Shown: in pieces, positions 24,896-33,346 of the stretch | How the letters are laid out: every line of letters begins with the position of its first letter | Numbering within the stretch: position 1 is the first letter of the stretch | Origin: Bacteroidia bacterium | Lineage (GTDB): Bacteria; Bacteroidota; Bacteroidia; NS11-12g; UBA9320 | Reading direction: 5' to 3' | DNA: 33,592 bases | Assembly (NCBI GenBank): GCA_028339355.1 | Contig: JAOLBX010000020.1 | Coordinates: 1 to 33,592, forward strand | Notes under the pieces: generated by a model | What the model was told of the DNA's origin: nothing | Seen by the model: only the letters and a program-made list of their open reading frames with translations | Database searches by the model: none | Position numbers and translations under genes: made by a program

Positions 24896-25585
24896 ATGAT
24901 AAAATGTGTCATACTAGAAGATGATGATTTGGCTGCTAAGTCTTTGATTCAGATAGTATCTAAAATAGATAAATTGGATTTCCAAGGCCATTACGTCAAT
25001 CCTATGGAAGCCAAAAATAAGGTCAACTTTTCAGAGATAGATTTAATTTTTTTGGATGTAGAGATGCCTGAAATTACAGGTATCGATCTCATGAAAACAC
25101 TCAGTAATCCTCCGCGTGTCATTGTGACTACGTCTAAGAGTGATTTTGCCATCGGTGCTTTTGAAATAGATGCGGTTGATTTTATACTCAAACCGGTGGA
25201 AATGCCAAATGTCCTCAAAGCCTTAGATAAATATGAAAAGCTTGATTTTCAAGATACTGTAGATTCAGATGCAGAATACATATTTGTGAAAGTAGATGCT
25301 AAATTAGTGAATCTTAAATTTGACGACATACTTTGGCTGGAGGCTCTTGGTGACTACGTTGGTTTTCATGTGGACGACAAGAGATATGTAGTAAAATCAA
25401 CACTTTCTGCGATAGATAAGCGGATTCAACTTAAGAATTTTGTCAGAGTGCATCGCTCATTTATGGTAAACATAGATCATATTAAAAATATAGATGACTC
25501 ATCGCTTGTCATACAAGACAAGCTAATACCTGTAAGCAGAGGGAATAGAACAGAGCTTATTAATAGACTGAATTTATTAAAATAA
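24896..25585 (+). CDS. LytTR-family response regulator
   Basis: This 229-residue DNA-binding regulator has an N-terminal receiver (about 1-115) with acidic residues at 8-11 (LEDDD), phospho-acceptor Asp54 in IFLDVEMPEITG, the switch Thr78/Thr79 in VIVTTSK and Lys99 in ILKPVEM. A LytTR DNA-binding domain follows at about 128-225 (DILWLEALGDYVGFHVDDK, FVRVHRSFMVNIDHIKNIDD, LIPVSRGNR). The usual partner is a membrane histidine kinase of the LytS/YehU type, not present here. The gene is intact and 1 bp upstream of galE. It reads away from the exopolysaccharide operon and may control it or galE; this is inference from position. Confidence 0.93.
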   Translation: MIKCVILEDDDLAAKSLIQIVSKIDKLDFQGHYVNPMEAKNKVNFSEIDLIFLDVEMPEITGIDLMKTLSNPPRVIVTTSKSDFAIGAFEIDAVDFILKPVEMPNVLKALDKYEKLDFQDTVDSDAEYIFVKVDAKLVNLKFDDILWLEALGDYVGFHVDDKRYVVKSTLSAIDKRIQLKNFVRVHRSFMVNIDHIKNIDDSSLVIQDKLIPVSRGNRTELINRLNLLK

Positions 25586-25586
25586 T

Positions 25587-26591
25587 ATGAAGATACTAGT
25601 AACAGGAGGCTTAGGCTACATAGGTAGCCATACTGTTGTGGAGTTACAAAGTGAAGGGCACGAGGTAGTAGTAGTAGATAACCTCAATAATTCTAAAATA
25701 GTTGTAAAAGAGAGAATTGTAGGCATTTCAGGTAAGACATTTGAACTATTAGTGGCAGATGTAAATGATACTGAAGCACTGGATGGTCTATTTCAAAAGC
25801 ACGTATTTGATGGCGTTATTCATTTTGCTGCACACAAGGCAGTTGGTGAGTCAGTCGATTTGCCAGTAATGTATTACCAAAATAATGTATCTGGGCTTAT
25901 CTCGCTATTAGGAGCTATGGAGAAGCACAAGGTTAGCAATTTGATATTTTCTAGCAGCTGCACAGTGTATGGTAGTACAGAGGTATTGCCTGTGACGGAG
26001 AGTACCTCTATTCAAAGAGCTGAGAGCCCATATGGCACGACCAAAATATTGTGTGAAGATATTATTACAGATTATGCCAAGCACAAAAAATTCAGGAGTA
26101 TATTACTTAGATATTTCAATCCAGTAGGAGCACACCCTAGTTCACAGATAGGCGAGTTACCACTAGGAGTACCGAATAATCTAGTGCCTTATATCACTCA
26201 GACTGCTGCTGGCATAAGAAAAGAACTAACTGTTTTTGGAGATGATTATGAAACCAAGGATGGTACATGCATACGGGACTATATACACGTGGTAGACTTG
26301 GCAAAAGCACATGTGAAAGCATTAGAGTACTCTACCAAGATGAGTCAGAATGTGGACGTATTTAATGTAGGAACAGGAAATGGGAACACTGTTTTGGAGG
26401 TGATCAAAGCTTTTGAAAAAGCAAGTGGTCAGGATTTGAACTATAAAATTGGCCCGCGTAGGGGAGGTGATATTGAGAAAATATGGGCGGATACTGCTAA
26501 GGTGTCTGATGTTTTGGGCTGGAATGCTCAGTATGATATCAATGATATGATGAAGCATGCTTGGTCTTGGCAAATTGGATTAGAGAAATAG
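25587..26591 (+). CDS. galE: UDP-glucose 4-epimerase
   Basis: This 334-residue cytoplasmic enzyme interconverts UDP-glucose and UDP-galactose, linking galactose metabolism to polysaccharide precursors. It is an extended short-chain dehydrogenase: NAD-binding GGLGYIGSH (7-15), the catalytic trio Ser124 (SSSCTVYG), Tyr149 and Lys153 (SPYGTTKILCED), and the family motifs RYFNPVGAHPS, GDDYETKDGTCIRDYIHVVD, and NVGTGNGNTVLEV. Length and all key residues are normal. It is transcribed with the LytTR gene (1-bp gap). UDP-galactose could feed the adjacent, now broken, exopolysaccharide operon or other glycan pathways. Confidence 0.95.
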   Translation: MKILVTGGLGYIGSHTVVELQSEGHEVVVVDNLNNSKIVVKERIVGISGKTFELLVADVNDTEALDGLFQKHVFDGVIHFAAHKAVGESVDLPVMYYQNNVSGLISLLGAMEKHKVSNLIFSSSCTVYGSTEVLPVTESTSIQRAESPYGTTKILCEDIITDYAKHKKFRSILLRYFNPVGAHPSSQIGELPLGVPNNLVPYITQTAAGIRKELTVFGDDYETKDGTCIRDYIHVVDLAKAHVKALEYSTKMSQNVDVFNVGTGNGNTVLEVIKAFEKASGQDLNYKIGPRRGGDIEKIWADTAKVSDVLGWNAQYDINDMMKHAWSWQIGLEK

Positions 26592-26712
26592 ATCTCCATA
26601 TACACTATTCTATTTCTAGTTTAGACATTTAGTTATGGTGCTTTGGCATCATAACTCGAGTATACTAAATCTATTTATTACTCGTTTTTCAGTTAATAGA
26701 AGTTTATTAATT
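26592..26712. other. Gap downstream of galE
   Basis: No gene, clear terminator or repeat is seen in this short AT-rich gap. Confidence 0.4.
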
Positions 26713-27334
26713 TCAAAGCATTGTGGCTCTGTTTTTAGAGAAGGTAATGAATAACTCATTTATAAGTCTCGATCGTTGAGTTGAAGTAATCCCATTTACT
26801 ATAAGATTTTCAACTTCTGCTAGATAAATATGGGCTTGTTACTAAAGTATACCCTTTGCTTTGCAGATTCAATTCAAGAAGTTAATTCCATTCGCATTTG
26901 GACAGCCATTTTATTTCTCTTTAATGTCACTTTTGCGGTTTTAGAATAACCCTTACCAGATTTAGTGGTTATGATGGAATAGAGACTCTACAGTTCAGAT
27001 GCTTTTGTCTTTAAAGGCTCCATTTTTTAGGATCTATGTGAGTAATTGTAATTTTGATACATTGTGATGAGTCTTCAGCATTATTTATAGAGACAACTTC
27101 AGATTTGTAAGTAATGCTGTCCTTAGGCTAATTATTATTATCAAGGATTCCGATGGTAAAATCAGGGTTTTTGTTCTGTTCAATGAATCTACTTATACTT
27201 TTTTGGCTTAATATATTTTGATAAATAGATAGTTAGTCAAAACCAATTTTGGCAAATGAATCCAGTGTAAAATAAGAAAGAGACGTGAATGCTAACCGAA
27301 CTGCAATGTTTGTATTTGAACTTGAGTTTGTCAC
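26713..27334 (-). pseudogene. Fossil gene with several stops and frameshifts
   Basis: No long frame is open here, yet the minus strand reads as protein-like pieces in succession. From about 27334: TNSSSNTNIAVRLAFTSLSY and TLDSFAKIGFD, stop (TAA), LSIYQNILSQKSISRFIEQN and KNPDFTIGILDNNN, stop (TAG), PKDSITYKSEVVSINNAEDS and SQCIKITITHIDPKKWS. Then, with shifts, FKDKSI, TVESLF, IITTKSGKGYSKTAKVTLKR and NKMAVQMRMELTS (TGA 26874-26876), and finally YLAEVENLIVNGITSTQRSR and LINELFITFSKNRATML (to 26713). Together these give about 200 residues. I do not recognise the family. It begins at the stop of the papain-like protease gene (a GTG overlaps the TGA), so the two were probably an operon. Several independent lesions point to long-standing decay. 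Confidence 0.65.
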
Positions 27335-28946
27335 CTCTTATTTACCCCTATAACCATAAGTGCAGCCTCTTCTCCATTGGTGTCTTTTGAGAATCCAACG
27401 TTTTGGCCATTCCCTTGGAAACGAACTCCTTGCTTGAGAACTGATCCCAGTGCATCATTTAGTTTCTGAGCATAGGTACTACCGCTTGCCAAATTAATTG
27501 CCTTGTTAACGTTTTCGTACTCTATTGGTTGTTTGGTCACTAAAATGGCAAAAACATCTTTGTTTCCTTCTTGATCTGCCATCATAGAGTGGTCTCTAGG
27601 AAATACTCTTGTACCCGTGATGCCACAATATGGAGAGTGTTTAGCAGTATATGGGAAAAGAACATAGCTTCTATTGTCAGTCTCTGCACCAAATATGTAC
27701 GTATAACATTCTAGTGAGTTCGCTACTTCTAATTTGAACTTGGTGCCTTTAGGGATAGCTCCACTAGATTCAAAGTAATTACCGTTTACTTGTTTTATAG
27801 GGATGTATTGTCCACCATTATTTGCCACTAGGCCAAATGTCATTTCAAATTTGTTAGAATTGGTAGAGCCTGCGTTGCCCATAGGGTAAAGACCATAAGC
27901 CTCCTTGGTGAAATACTGAAATGCATTATATGGTACCCATCCAATACCATTTACGCCCCACTCACTTCCCCAGCTATTCATTATCTGGAATGCGCCTCCT
28001 GCTTTATAGTCATCATAGCCTATCACGCATATCGCGTGTCCACCAAAACCTCTCATTTATTGATCGTCTCGGGTAGGTTGCCACACTTCTTGGCCTTCCA
28101 TACCTTGCATGAAACTTCCCCCAACCATCATTCCTATTACTACTGGAGCTCCTTGGGCAAGGTTTTGTTTTATAGCATCAATGTTTACCTCTGCACGTGG
28201 GTCATTGCTAGTAGTCAATCTATTGTATCCTCGGGTTACGTAATTATGCATTTTGGGATCGCGTGGCTTGTTAGAGCAAGTACTTTCCTCATACGGAAAG
28301 TCCCTCCATGGCAACACGCCATTGGTTTTCATTACATCCATCGCCTTGTTGATATATTCACCTTGACAGTCTTTTAGGGCTATTTGGTTGTATAAACTAC
28401 TTGGGCTAAAAGCCACTTGAGAAGGGTTGGCTCCGGTCTTGCGTGCTTCTAAGATAGTGCGAGATGCATAGCTACTCGCCCATCCTACACAACTTCCTTG
28501 ATATCCTTGATTATGACGTGGCGGACAGTATTTTTCTAGAGAAACTTTTTCTGGTAAAGTATTGGTTGATTTTTCTGCCAGAGATTCAAATATTTCAGCT
28601 TTGTCGTATTCCTCAGGGTTTAGGTCAGCACCTTTGGTGAGACCACTATTATCTACTTGCTCACTATTGTCTGCTACAGGCATCATTGAGCAACCGTCTT
28701 TCCTGAAATACCATACAGCTGCTATTGCTGCTATAAGTAATAGTAACTTAGGTTTTTTAGCAAAAACGGCAAAGCCATCGCAAGCATTCTGAAGATACCT
28801 CCACCACCGCCTCCGATGTTTTGATTGTTTCTTGGGATGTTATTTTGTTTATTTTGCCCTTTGTCTTTGTCGGGCACCATTCTGATAGGCATAGTGTATT
28901 GTGATTTATTTGGATACAAGAAAGTCAAATCGTCTATTTTTTTCAT
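27331..28946 (-). pseudogene. Papain-like (C1A) cysteine protease, frameshift plus in-frame stop
   Basis: The ancestral protein starts at ATG 28944-28946 (MKKIDDLTFLYPNKSQYTMP), passes a Gly-rich linker and a membrane helix, and then a C1A peptidase domain. Three pieces remain. In the first, a T6 run (28753-28758) lacks one base: restoring it turns LLKNLSYYYL-stop into LLKKPKLLLLIAAIAAVWYF, which joins GCSMMPVADN of the second piece. The second piece (28059-28686) holds the active-site Cys in NQGYQGSCVGWASSY and ends at TAA 28057-28059, after QPTRDDQ. The third (27331-28056) opens MRGFGGHAICVIGYDDY with the active-site His and has the Asn in IMNSWGSEWG. The stop thus separates Cys from His/Asn. 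Everything else is well conserved, so the lesions are recent or artefactual. Confidence 0.85.
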
Positions 28947-29002
28947 TTGGACCCAACCATTTGTAAAAGACATTCGTATATATCAGTACATTTACATCAA
29001 TT

Positions 29003-31177
29003 ATGAAATTAAAGACAATACTTTTATCTAGTTTATTTATGCTCATTGGACATTTTGCCAATGCACAGTGTATGGCAATGGGGAGCAATTACCAAAATGG
29101 ACTTTCCGTAAATTTTGTAGATTCCTCATATGCTACTAATGGGTATTTTACATATTGGACTTTTGGGGATGGCTCATCTTCGAATAGTTTGAACCCTTCA
29201 CACACCTATGCTAGCAGCGGTACTTACACCGTTTGCTTATATATAGAGGATAGTATTACCAACTGTAGTGACACGACTTGTTGGAATATTACTGTTTCGT
29301 CAAATACATCGTGTAGTGCTACTTTTACATATTCCAGTAGTTTCGGAAATCCGTTGATATATTCATTTAACGGCAGTGCTCCGCCCACTTACGGAAGTGT
29401 GACTTGGAATATAACTGGCGGGGGAGCATCATCTTCTTATTCTACACAAAATATCACACACACATTCAGTTCCGCGGGACAATACAATGTGTATTACACC
29501 TTGTATGATAGTACCGGTAGTGTGTGTGACTCGACAGGTCTTACTTTGTACGTAAGCTCTCCTAATACAACGAGTTGTGATGCTATATTTTCTACGTACA
29601 CTTCTGGCAATGTGGTATATTTCAGTGATTCCACTTCATCAACCAATATTTTACAATGGAGTTTTGGTGATGGTACATATGGTTACTCATCTAGCCCTGT
29701 ACACACCTATACTAGCTCAGGCAACTATAATGCTTGTCTTTTTGTTTATGATGTAGATAGTGTGGGTGACACGTCGCTTTGTGATTCATTTTGTCAGACA
29801 GTTGTTGCATCAAATCAACCAAGTTGTTATGGTGGGTTTAACTACACTTTGGATTCTACGAATAATATGAAGGTGTATTTCAATAATACCTCAGTAGGAG
29901 CTGCTACTGCATATTGGTGGTTTGGTGGGAATAACAGTTCTACGTTGTATAACCCATCTCATACGTTTGCAACTGCTGGTTATCACACTGTCTGTCTGAC
30001 AACGTATGATAGTTCCGGAAATTTGTGTGATTCTATTTGCCAATCTATCTATGTCCCGCAGACTTCTACAAATGATTGTGATGCTACATTCTATGCATAT
30101 GTTTCACAAAATACTGTTTACTTCAATGACTCTCTGCCGCCTACTAACTCAATGATTCAATGGAGTTTTGGAGATGGTAATATAGCTACAAGCCACAATC
30201 CTTCGCATACCTATGCTAGCTCTGGTACTTACACCGTTTGTCTGTATGTATACGATTATAGTAATAGTGGTATGGTTATTTGTGATTCTAGTTGTCAGAC
30301 CATCACGGTATTTGTTCCGATTTCATGTCAAGCTAGCTACACCTTTGTAGTAGATTCTATAAACATGTCTTCGAGTTCTTACCCTGTATATTTTACAAAC
30401 ACTTCATCTGCATATACGTATAGTTACTGGAGTTTTGGGGATGGAGATTCTTCAAGTGCTGTAAGTCCAAGTCATGTCTATACTTCTAGCGGCACTTACA
30501 ATGCTTGTTTATTTCTAATTGATAGTCTTGGAAATATTTGTGACACTATTTGTCAATCGATTACAGTTGGTGGGGCTGCGGCATCTTGTCAAGCGTCATA
30601 CTATCTAGGCATAGATTCAAATAATCTGTACAATATATTTGTAATTAATAATAGTACTGGAACCAATTCTGCTACTTCTTACTTTTGGACTTTTGGAGAT
30701 GGAGATTCTTCTTCCAGTCAAAATCCAACACATCAATATGCTAGCTATGGTTTGTATAATCTGTGTCTTACAATAACAACCTCATCTGGTGGGAGCACTT
30801 GTACTAGTATGTATTGTGATAGCATAGGATTGGATTCCAATGGAATGCTACTGAAGAGAGATGGTTTTGGAATAACTGTTCTAAACGAGAGCGATGTGTT
30901 GGGAATAAATGAACATTTAGTATTCCAAGATGTAAATGTATACCCAAACCCAAGTACAGGCTTATACACTGTAGAATTGGATATGCATTCGTCTAAAAAG
31001 ATAACTGTAAGATCTATGAATAGCATAGGTCAAGAAGTCATGAGTGCAGATTATAACTTAATGGCAGGAGATAATACGTTAAGCCTAGACCTATCAGAAC
31101 ATACAGATGGATTGTATTTCATAAATATAAAAGCAGACAACGTATCAAAGAACGTAAGAGTCTATTTGATTAGATAG
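29003..31177 (+). CDS. T9SS type A secreted protein with seven Cys-rich PKD-like repeats
   Basis: This 724-residue protein has a signal peptide (about 1-21, ending ANA). Seven PKD-like repeats of about 80-95 residues fill residues 22 to about 610; most carry the W(S/T)FGDG core, HTYASSGTYTVCLYV and a closing C-D-S-x-C-Q-x-I-x-V. Repeat 2 is the most divergent. The C-terminal T9SS type A sorting domain (about 645-724) reads NVYPNPSTGLYTVELD, SIGQEVMS, HTDGLYFINIKADN, KNVRVYLIR. It should be secreted through the type IX system and attached or released. Repeats 1 and 5 share near-identical DNA (TATGCTAGC..., GGTACTTACACCGTTTG), showing recent duplication. Likely an adhesin or matrix protein. Codon use is Ser/Thr/Tyr-rich. 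Confidence 0.9.
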   Translation: MKLKTILLSSLFMLIGHFANAQCMAMGSNYQNGLSVNFVDSSYATNGYFTYWTFGDGSSSNSLNPSHTYASSGTYTVCLYIEDSITNCSDTTCWNITVSSNTSCSATFTYSSSFGNPLIYSFNGSAPPTYGSVTWNITGGGASSSYSTQNITHTFSSAGQYNVYYTLYDSTGSVCDSTGLTLYVSSPNTTSCDAIFSTYTSGNVVYFSDSTSSTNILQWSFGDGTYGYSSSPVHTYTSSGNYNACLFVYDVDSVGDTSLCDSFCQTVVASNQPSCYGGFNYTLDSTNNMKVYFNNTSVGAATAYWWFGGNNSSTLYNPSHTFATAGYHTVCLTTYDSSGNLCDSICQSIYVPQTSTNDCDATFYAYVSQNTVYFNDSLPPTNSMIQWSFGDGNIATSHNPSHTYASSGTYTVCLYVYDYSNSGMVICDSSCQTITVFVPISCQASYTFVVDSINMSSSSYPVYFTNTSSAYTYSYWSFGDGDSSSAVSPSHVYTSSGTYNACLFLIDSLGNICDTICQSITVGGAAASCQASYYLGIDSNNLYNIFVINNSTGTNSATSYFWTFGDGDSSSSQNPTHQYASYGLYNLCLTITTSSGGSTCTSMYCDSIGLDSNGMLLKRDGFGITVLNESDVLGINEHLVFQDVNVYPNPSTGLYTVELDMHSSKKITVRSMNSIGQEVMSADYNLMAGDNTLSLDLSEHTDGLYFINIKADNVSKNVRVYLIR

Positions 31178-31199
31178 TTGGATTTCAAATGATGCATAA

Positions 31200-31226
31200 G
31201 AGAAAGGCTCTGCTCGGGCTTTTCTC
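31200..31226 (+). terminator. Hairpin between the PKD gene and the sigma factor gene
   Basis: GAGAAAGGCTC (31200-31210) pairs with GGGCTTTTCTC (31216-31226), 11 bp with two G-U pairs and a 5-nt loop. No T run follows, so it is either an attenuator-like structure or a weak terminator. It lies 16 bp before the likely sigma factor ATG. Confidence 0.4.
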
Positions 31227-31241
31227 ATGTGCAGATATCAT

Positions 31242-31808
31242 ATGACAGAGCAAAAACTCATAGCAGGATGCATAAAGCAAGACAGGCGTGCACAGAACGA
31301 GCTGTATAAACGATACTATCCGCTGATGAGTAGTATCGCCCTGCGTTATACACACAATGAAGATGAGGCTCTTCAACGTATGAATGGAGGTTTTTATAAA
31401 GTGCTCAAGAATCTAGAAAAGTACGATAATCAGTATGGTTTAGCGACTTGGATTCGCAATGTCTTGGTAAATCATCTCATCGATGAGTTTAGAACAGAAA
31501 AGAACTACATAGCCACCATACATCTTACTGACTATGCAGATGTAGATCCGTCTTTAGATTATAATAATGCAGACCTAGAGTTTGATGCACAGGAACTGAG
31601 AGATATGATAAGCAGGCTACCAGACGTAACACAAAAGGTGTTTAATATGTATGCTATAGATGGTTTCAAGCATAGAGAGATAGCGGATGCAATTAGTATC
31701 TCAGTAGGCACCAGTAAGTGGCTTGTGAGTGATGCTCGCAAAAAGCTGAGAGCAATGCTTGAAGCTCAAACAATAAGAGAAGAACAATCCATAGAAAAAA
31801 GAGGATGA
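31242..31808 (+). CDS. ECF-type RNA polymerase sigma factor
   Basis: From ATG 31242 (MTEQKLIAGCIKQDRRAQNE) the protein has 188 residues. The ATG at 31227 would add five and overlaps the hairpin, so I prefer the later one. Region 2 (about 10-75) includes LYKRYYPLMSSIALRYTHNE and WIRNVLVNHLIDEFR. Region 4 (about 115-170) includes LPDVTQKVFNMYAIDGFKHR, EIADAISISVGTSKWLVSDA and RKKLR; the GTSKW form is typical of Bacteroidota ECF factors. It directs RNA polymerase to specific promoters and is normally held by an anti-sigma partner. Its stop overlaps the start of the next gene by 4 nt, and that gene looks like the partner. Confidence 0.92.
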   Translation: MTEQKLIAGCIKQDRRAQNELYKRYYPLMSSIALRYTHNEDEALQRMNGGFYKVLKNLEKYDNQYGLATWIRNVLVNHLIDEFRTEKNYIATIHLTDYADVDPSLDYNNADLEFDAQELRDMISRLPDVTQKVFNMYAIDGFKHREIADAISISVGTSKWLVSDARKKLRAMLEAQTIREEQSIEKRG

Positions 31809-33346
31809 GTAACATAGATGATATATTTAAAAAAGGCTTAGACGGCAAGGGGATGGAGTACTCCGATGCCAGCTGGGCTAGTATGGAGCAGATGCTTAAT
31901 ACTACAAAAGTCGGCTTCTTGGCTCGCTATAAGTTTCTCCTTGGTTTTGGAAGCTTGGTGTTGGTGAGTGGGTTAGCATTTTTATATTACGTGAGTGAAC
32001 AATCGTTTACTCCTAAAAAAAGTATTGCAACAGTAAATAAGACGATTAAGGCTCAATCAAATAATACAGTAGGACAAAATAGTTCTGAGCAGTTAATCGT
32101 AGAAGGAAATTTAACTGCAACAAATCCAATTACTACTTCTGCACAAGATTTGGAGAATTTTAAGAATAACAGTGAAAATGAAGAAGTAAGTGTAAAAACA
32201 AAAATTGATTATCAAGCAGGCAAGACTGCTAAAGTTATAGTAGATAATGCATTGCCAATCGAAGGTGAAACCTTAGAGATATCAAGCAATGTTGTGATTG
32301 ATTTTGCAGAAAATATCGATGTGCACGGTGAGCTCAGTCGTACACTAAATATAAATCCAGGTTACAATAAGCATCCAGATTTGTTTGATGCAGAGTTGAG
32401 ACAAATAGAGTCGTCTGCAAATCTTTCAGTTATGGTGTTTGCTGTCCTAGAGTCTACAGAAGTAAATAGCGTAAGCACCGAGCAAGTTTCAGAAGAAAAC
32501 ATAACGCTGACAGCTATGAGTATGGATGAGATTGAATGGTATGTAACTGATCACTTACCGAGTAAGGTGTCAGTGCTACCTTCTCCAAAGACAAAGAAGT
32601 TTGGATTGAACCTTTCACCTTATATGGGTATGGTTAACTATACTAAAAATGTCGTACTACCAGAATACAGCTCTGAGGAAGGTGATAACTTAGGGAAATC
32701 AAATACTCAGAGATCTTTCAATTATGGACTGAATATAGGTATAAACCGAGGTCGGTGGATGCTCAGTTCTGGTCTAGGATATTTGAGTCTTCGCGAGAAA
32801 ACGAACTATATTCAAACACGAGAAGATGTGACATATACAACAGCCCCAAAAATTATTAACAAAAGCTTTACTAGAACCCCACGCGGTACGCGTGTAGCTC
32901 TTATAGCACAACAAAATGTAGATAGTACGACAGTTCGTACTTCCTATCCACTGTGCGAAGATTGTGAGGTGTCTTTCAACTTTGTGACTGTGCCTATTCA
33001 GCTGCAATATACATTTGGTAAGAGTAGATTGAGATATTTTGCAAAAACAGGGTTGACAGCTTCATTCTTGAATAATGCTAAAGGCACATATGCCACACTC
33101 AAAAATACGAATGTTGATATTACTATAATGCCGACTCCTCAACTTATTGAGCTGAGTGAAAGCAATGATGTGACCAAAGTTCTTCTTCAAGCAAACGCCT
33201 CATTGGGTACAAAATACTGGATAACAACAAGATGGAATGTGTGGAGCAGCTATGGCTGTGGTCTAGGACTCAACTCGATGCTTCTTAGTTATGAGCAGAA
33301 ACCTAAATTGAATATTATACGAATTGGAGTGGAGTATAATTTATAA
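31805..33346 (+). CDS. Putative membrane anti-sigma partner with C-terminal barrel-like domain
   Basis: This 513-residue protein has a cytoplasmic N-terminus of about 38 residues with the 'F...L......D.SW..ME.ML' pattern seen after ECF sigma genes in Bacteroidota. One membrane helix follows at about 42-63 (KFLLGFGSLVLVSGLAFLYY). A long polar periplasmic region (about 65-255) leads to a C-terminal beta-rich part (about 265-513: KFGLNLSPYMGMVNY, NYGLNIGINRGRWMLSSGLG, LSYEQKPKLNIIRIGVEYNL) that resembles an outer-membrane barrel. A protein that starts in the inner membrane and ends in barrel-like strands could sense the outer envelope. It is coupled to the sigma gene (4-nt overlap). The anti-sigma role is inferred from context and the N-terminal motif. 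Its stop overlaps the converging MepA-like gene. Confidence 0.75.
   Translation: MSNIDDIFKKGLDGKGMEYSDASWASMEQMLNTTKVGFLARYKFLLGFGSLVLVSGLAFLYYVSEQSFTPKKSIATVNKTIKAQSNNTVGQNSSEQLIVEGNLTATNPITTSAQDLENFKNNSENEEVSVKTKIDYQAGKTAKVIVDNALPIEGETLEISSNVVIDFAENIDVHGELSRTLNINPGYNKHPDLFDAELRQIESSANLSVMVFAVLESTEVNSVSTEQVSEENITLTAMSMDEIEWYVTDHLPSKVSVLPSPKTKKFGLNLSPYMGMVNYTKNVVLPEYSSEEGDNLGKSNTQRSFNYGLNIGINRGRWMLSSGLGYLSLREKTNYIQTREDVTYTTAPKIINKSFTRTPRGTRVALIAQQNVDSTTVRTSYPLCEDCEVSFNFVTVPIQLQYTFGKSRLRYFAKTGLTASFLNNAKGTYATLKNTNVDITIMPTPQLIELSESNDVTKVLLQANASLGTKYWITTRWNVWSSYGCGLGLNSMLLSYEQKPKLNIIRIGVEYNL

Noticed and set aside
4089-28059. Reassigned stop codon or programmed readthrough explaining the in-frame TAA/TAG codons
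   Set aside because: TAA, TAG and TGA all end intact genes in this window, and both TAA and TAG occur as lesions. Frameshifts and deletions accompany them in several of the same loci, so decay or error is simpler.
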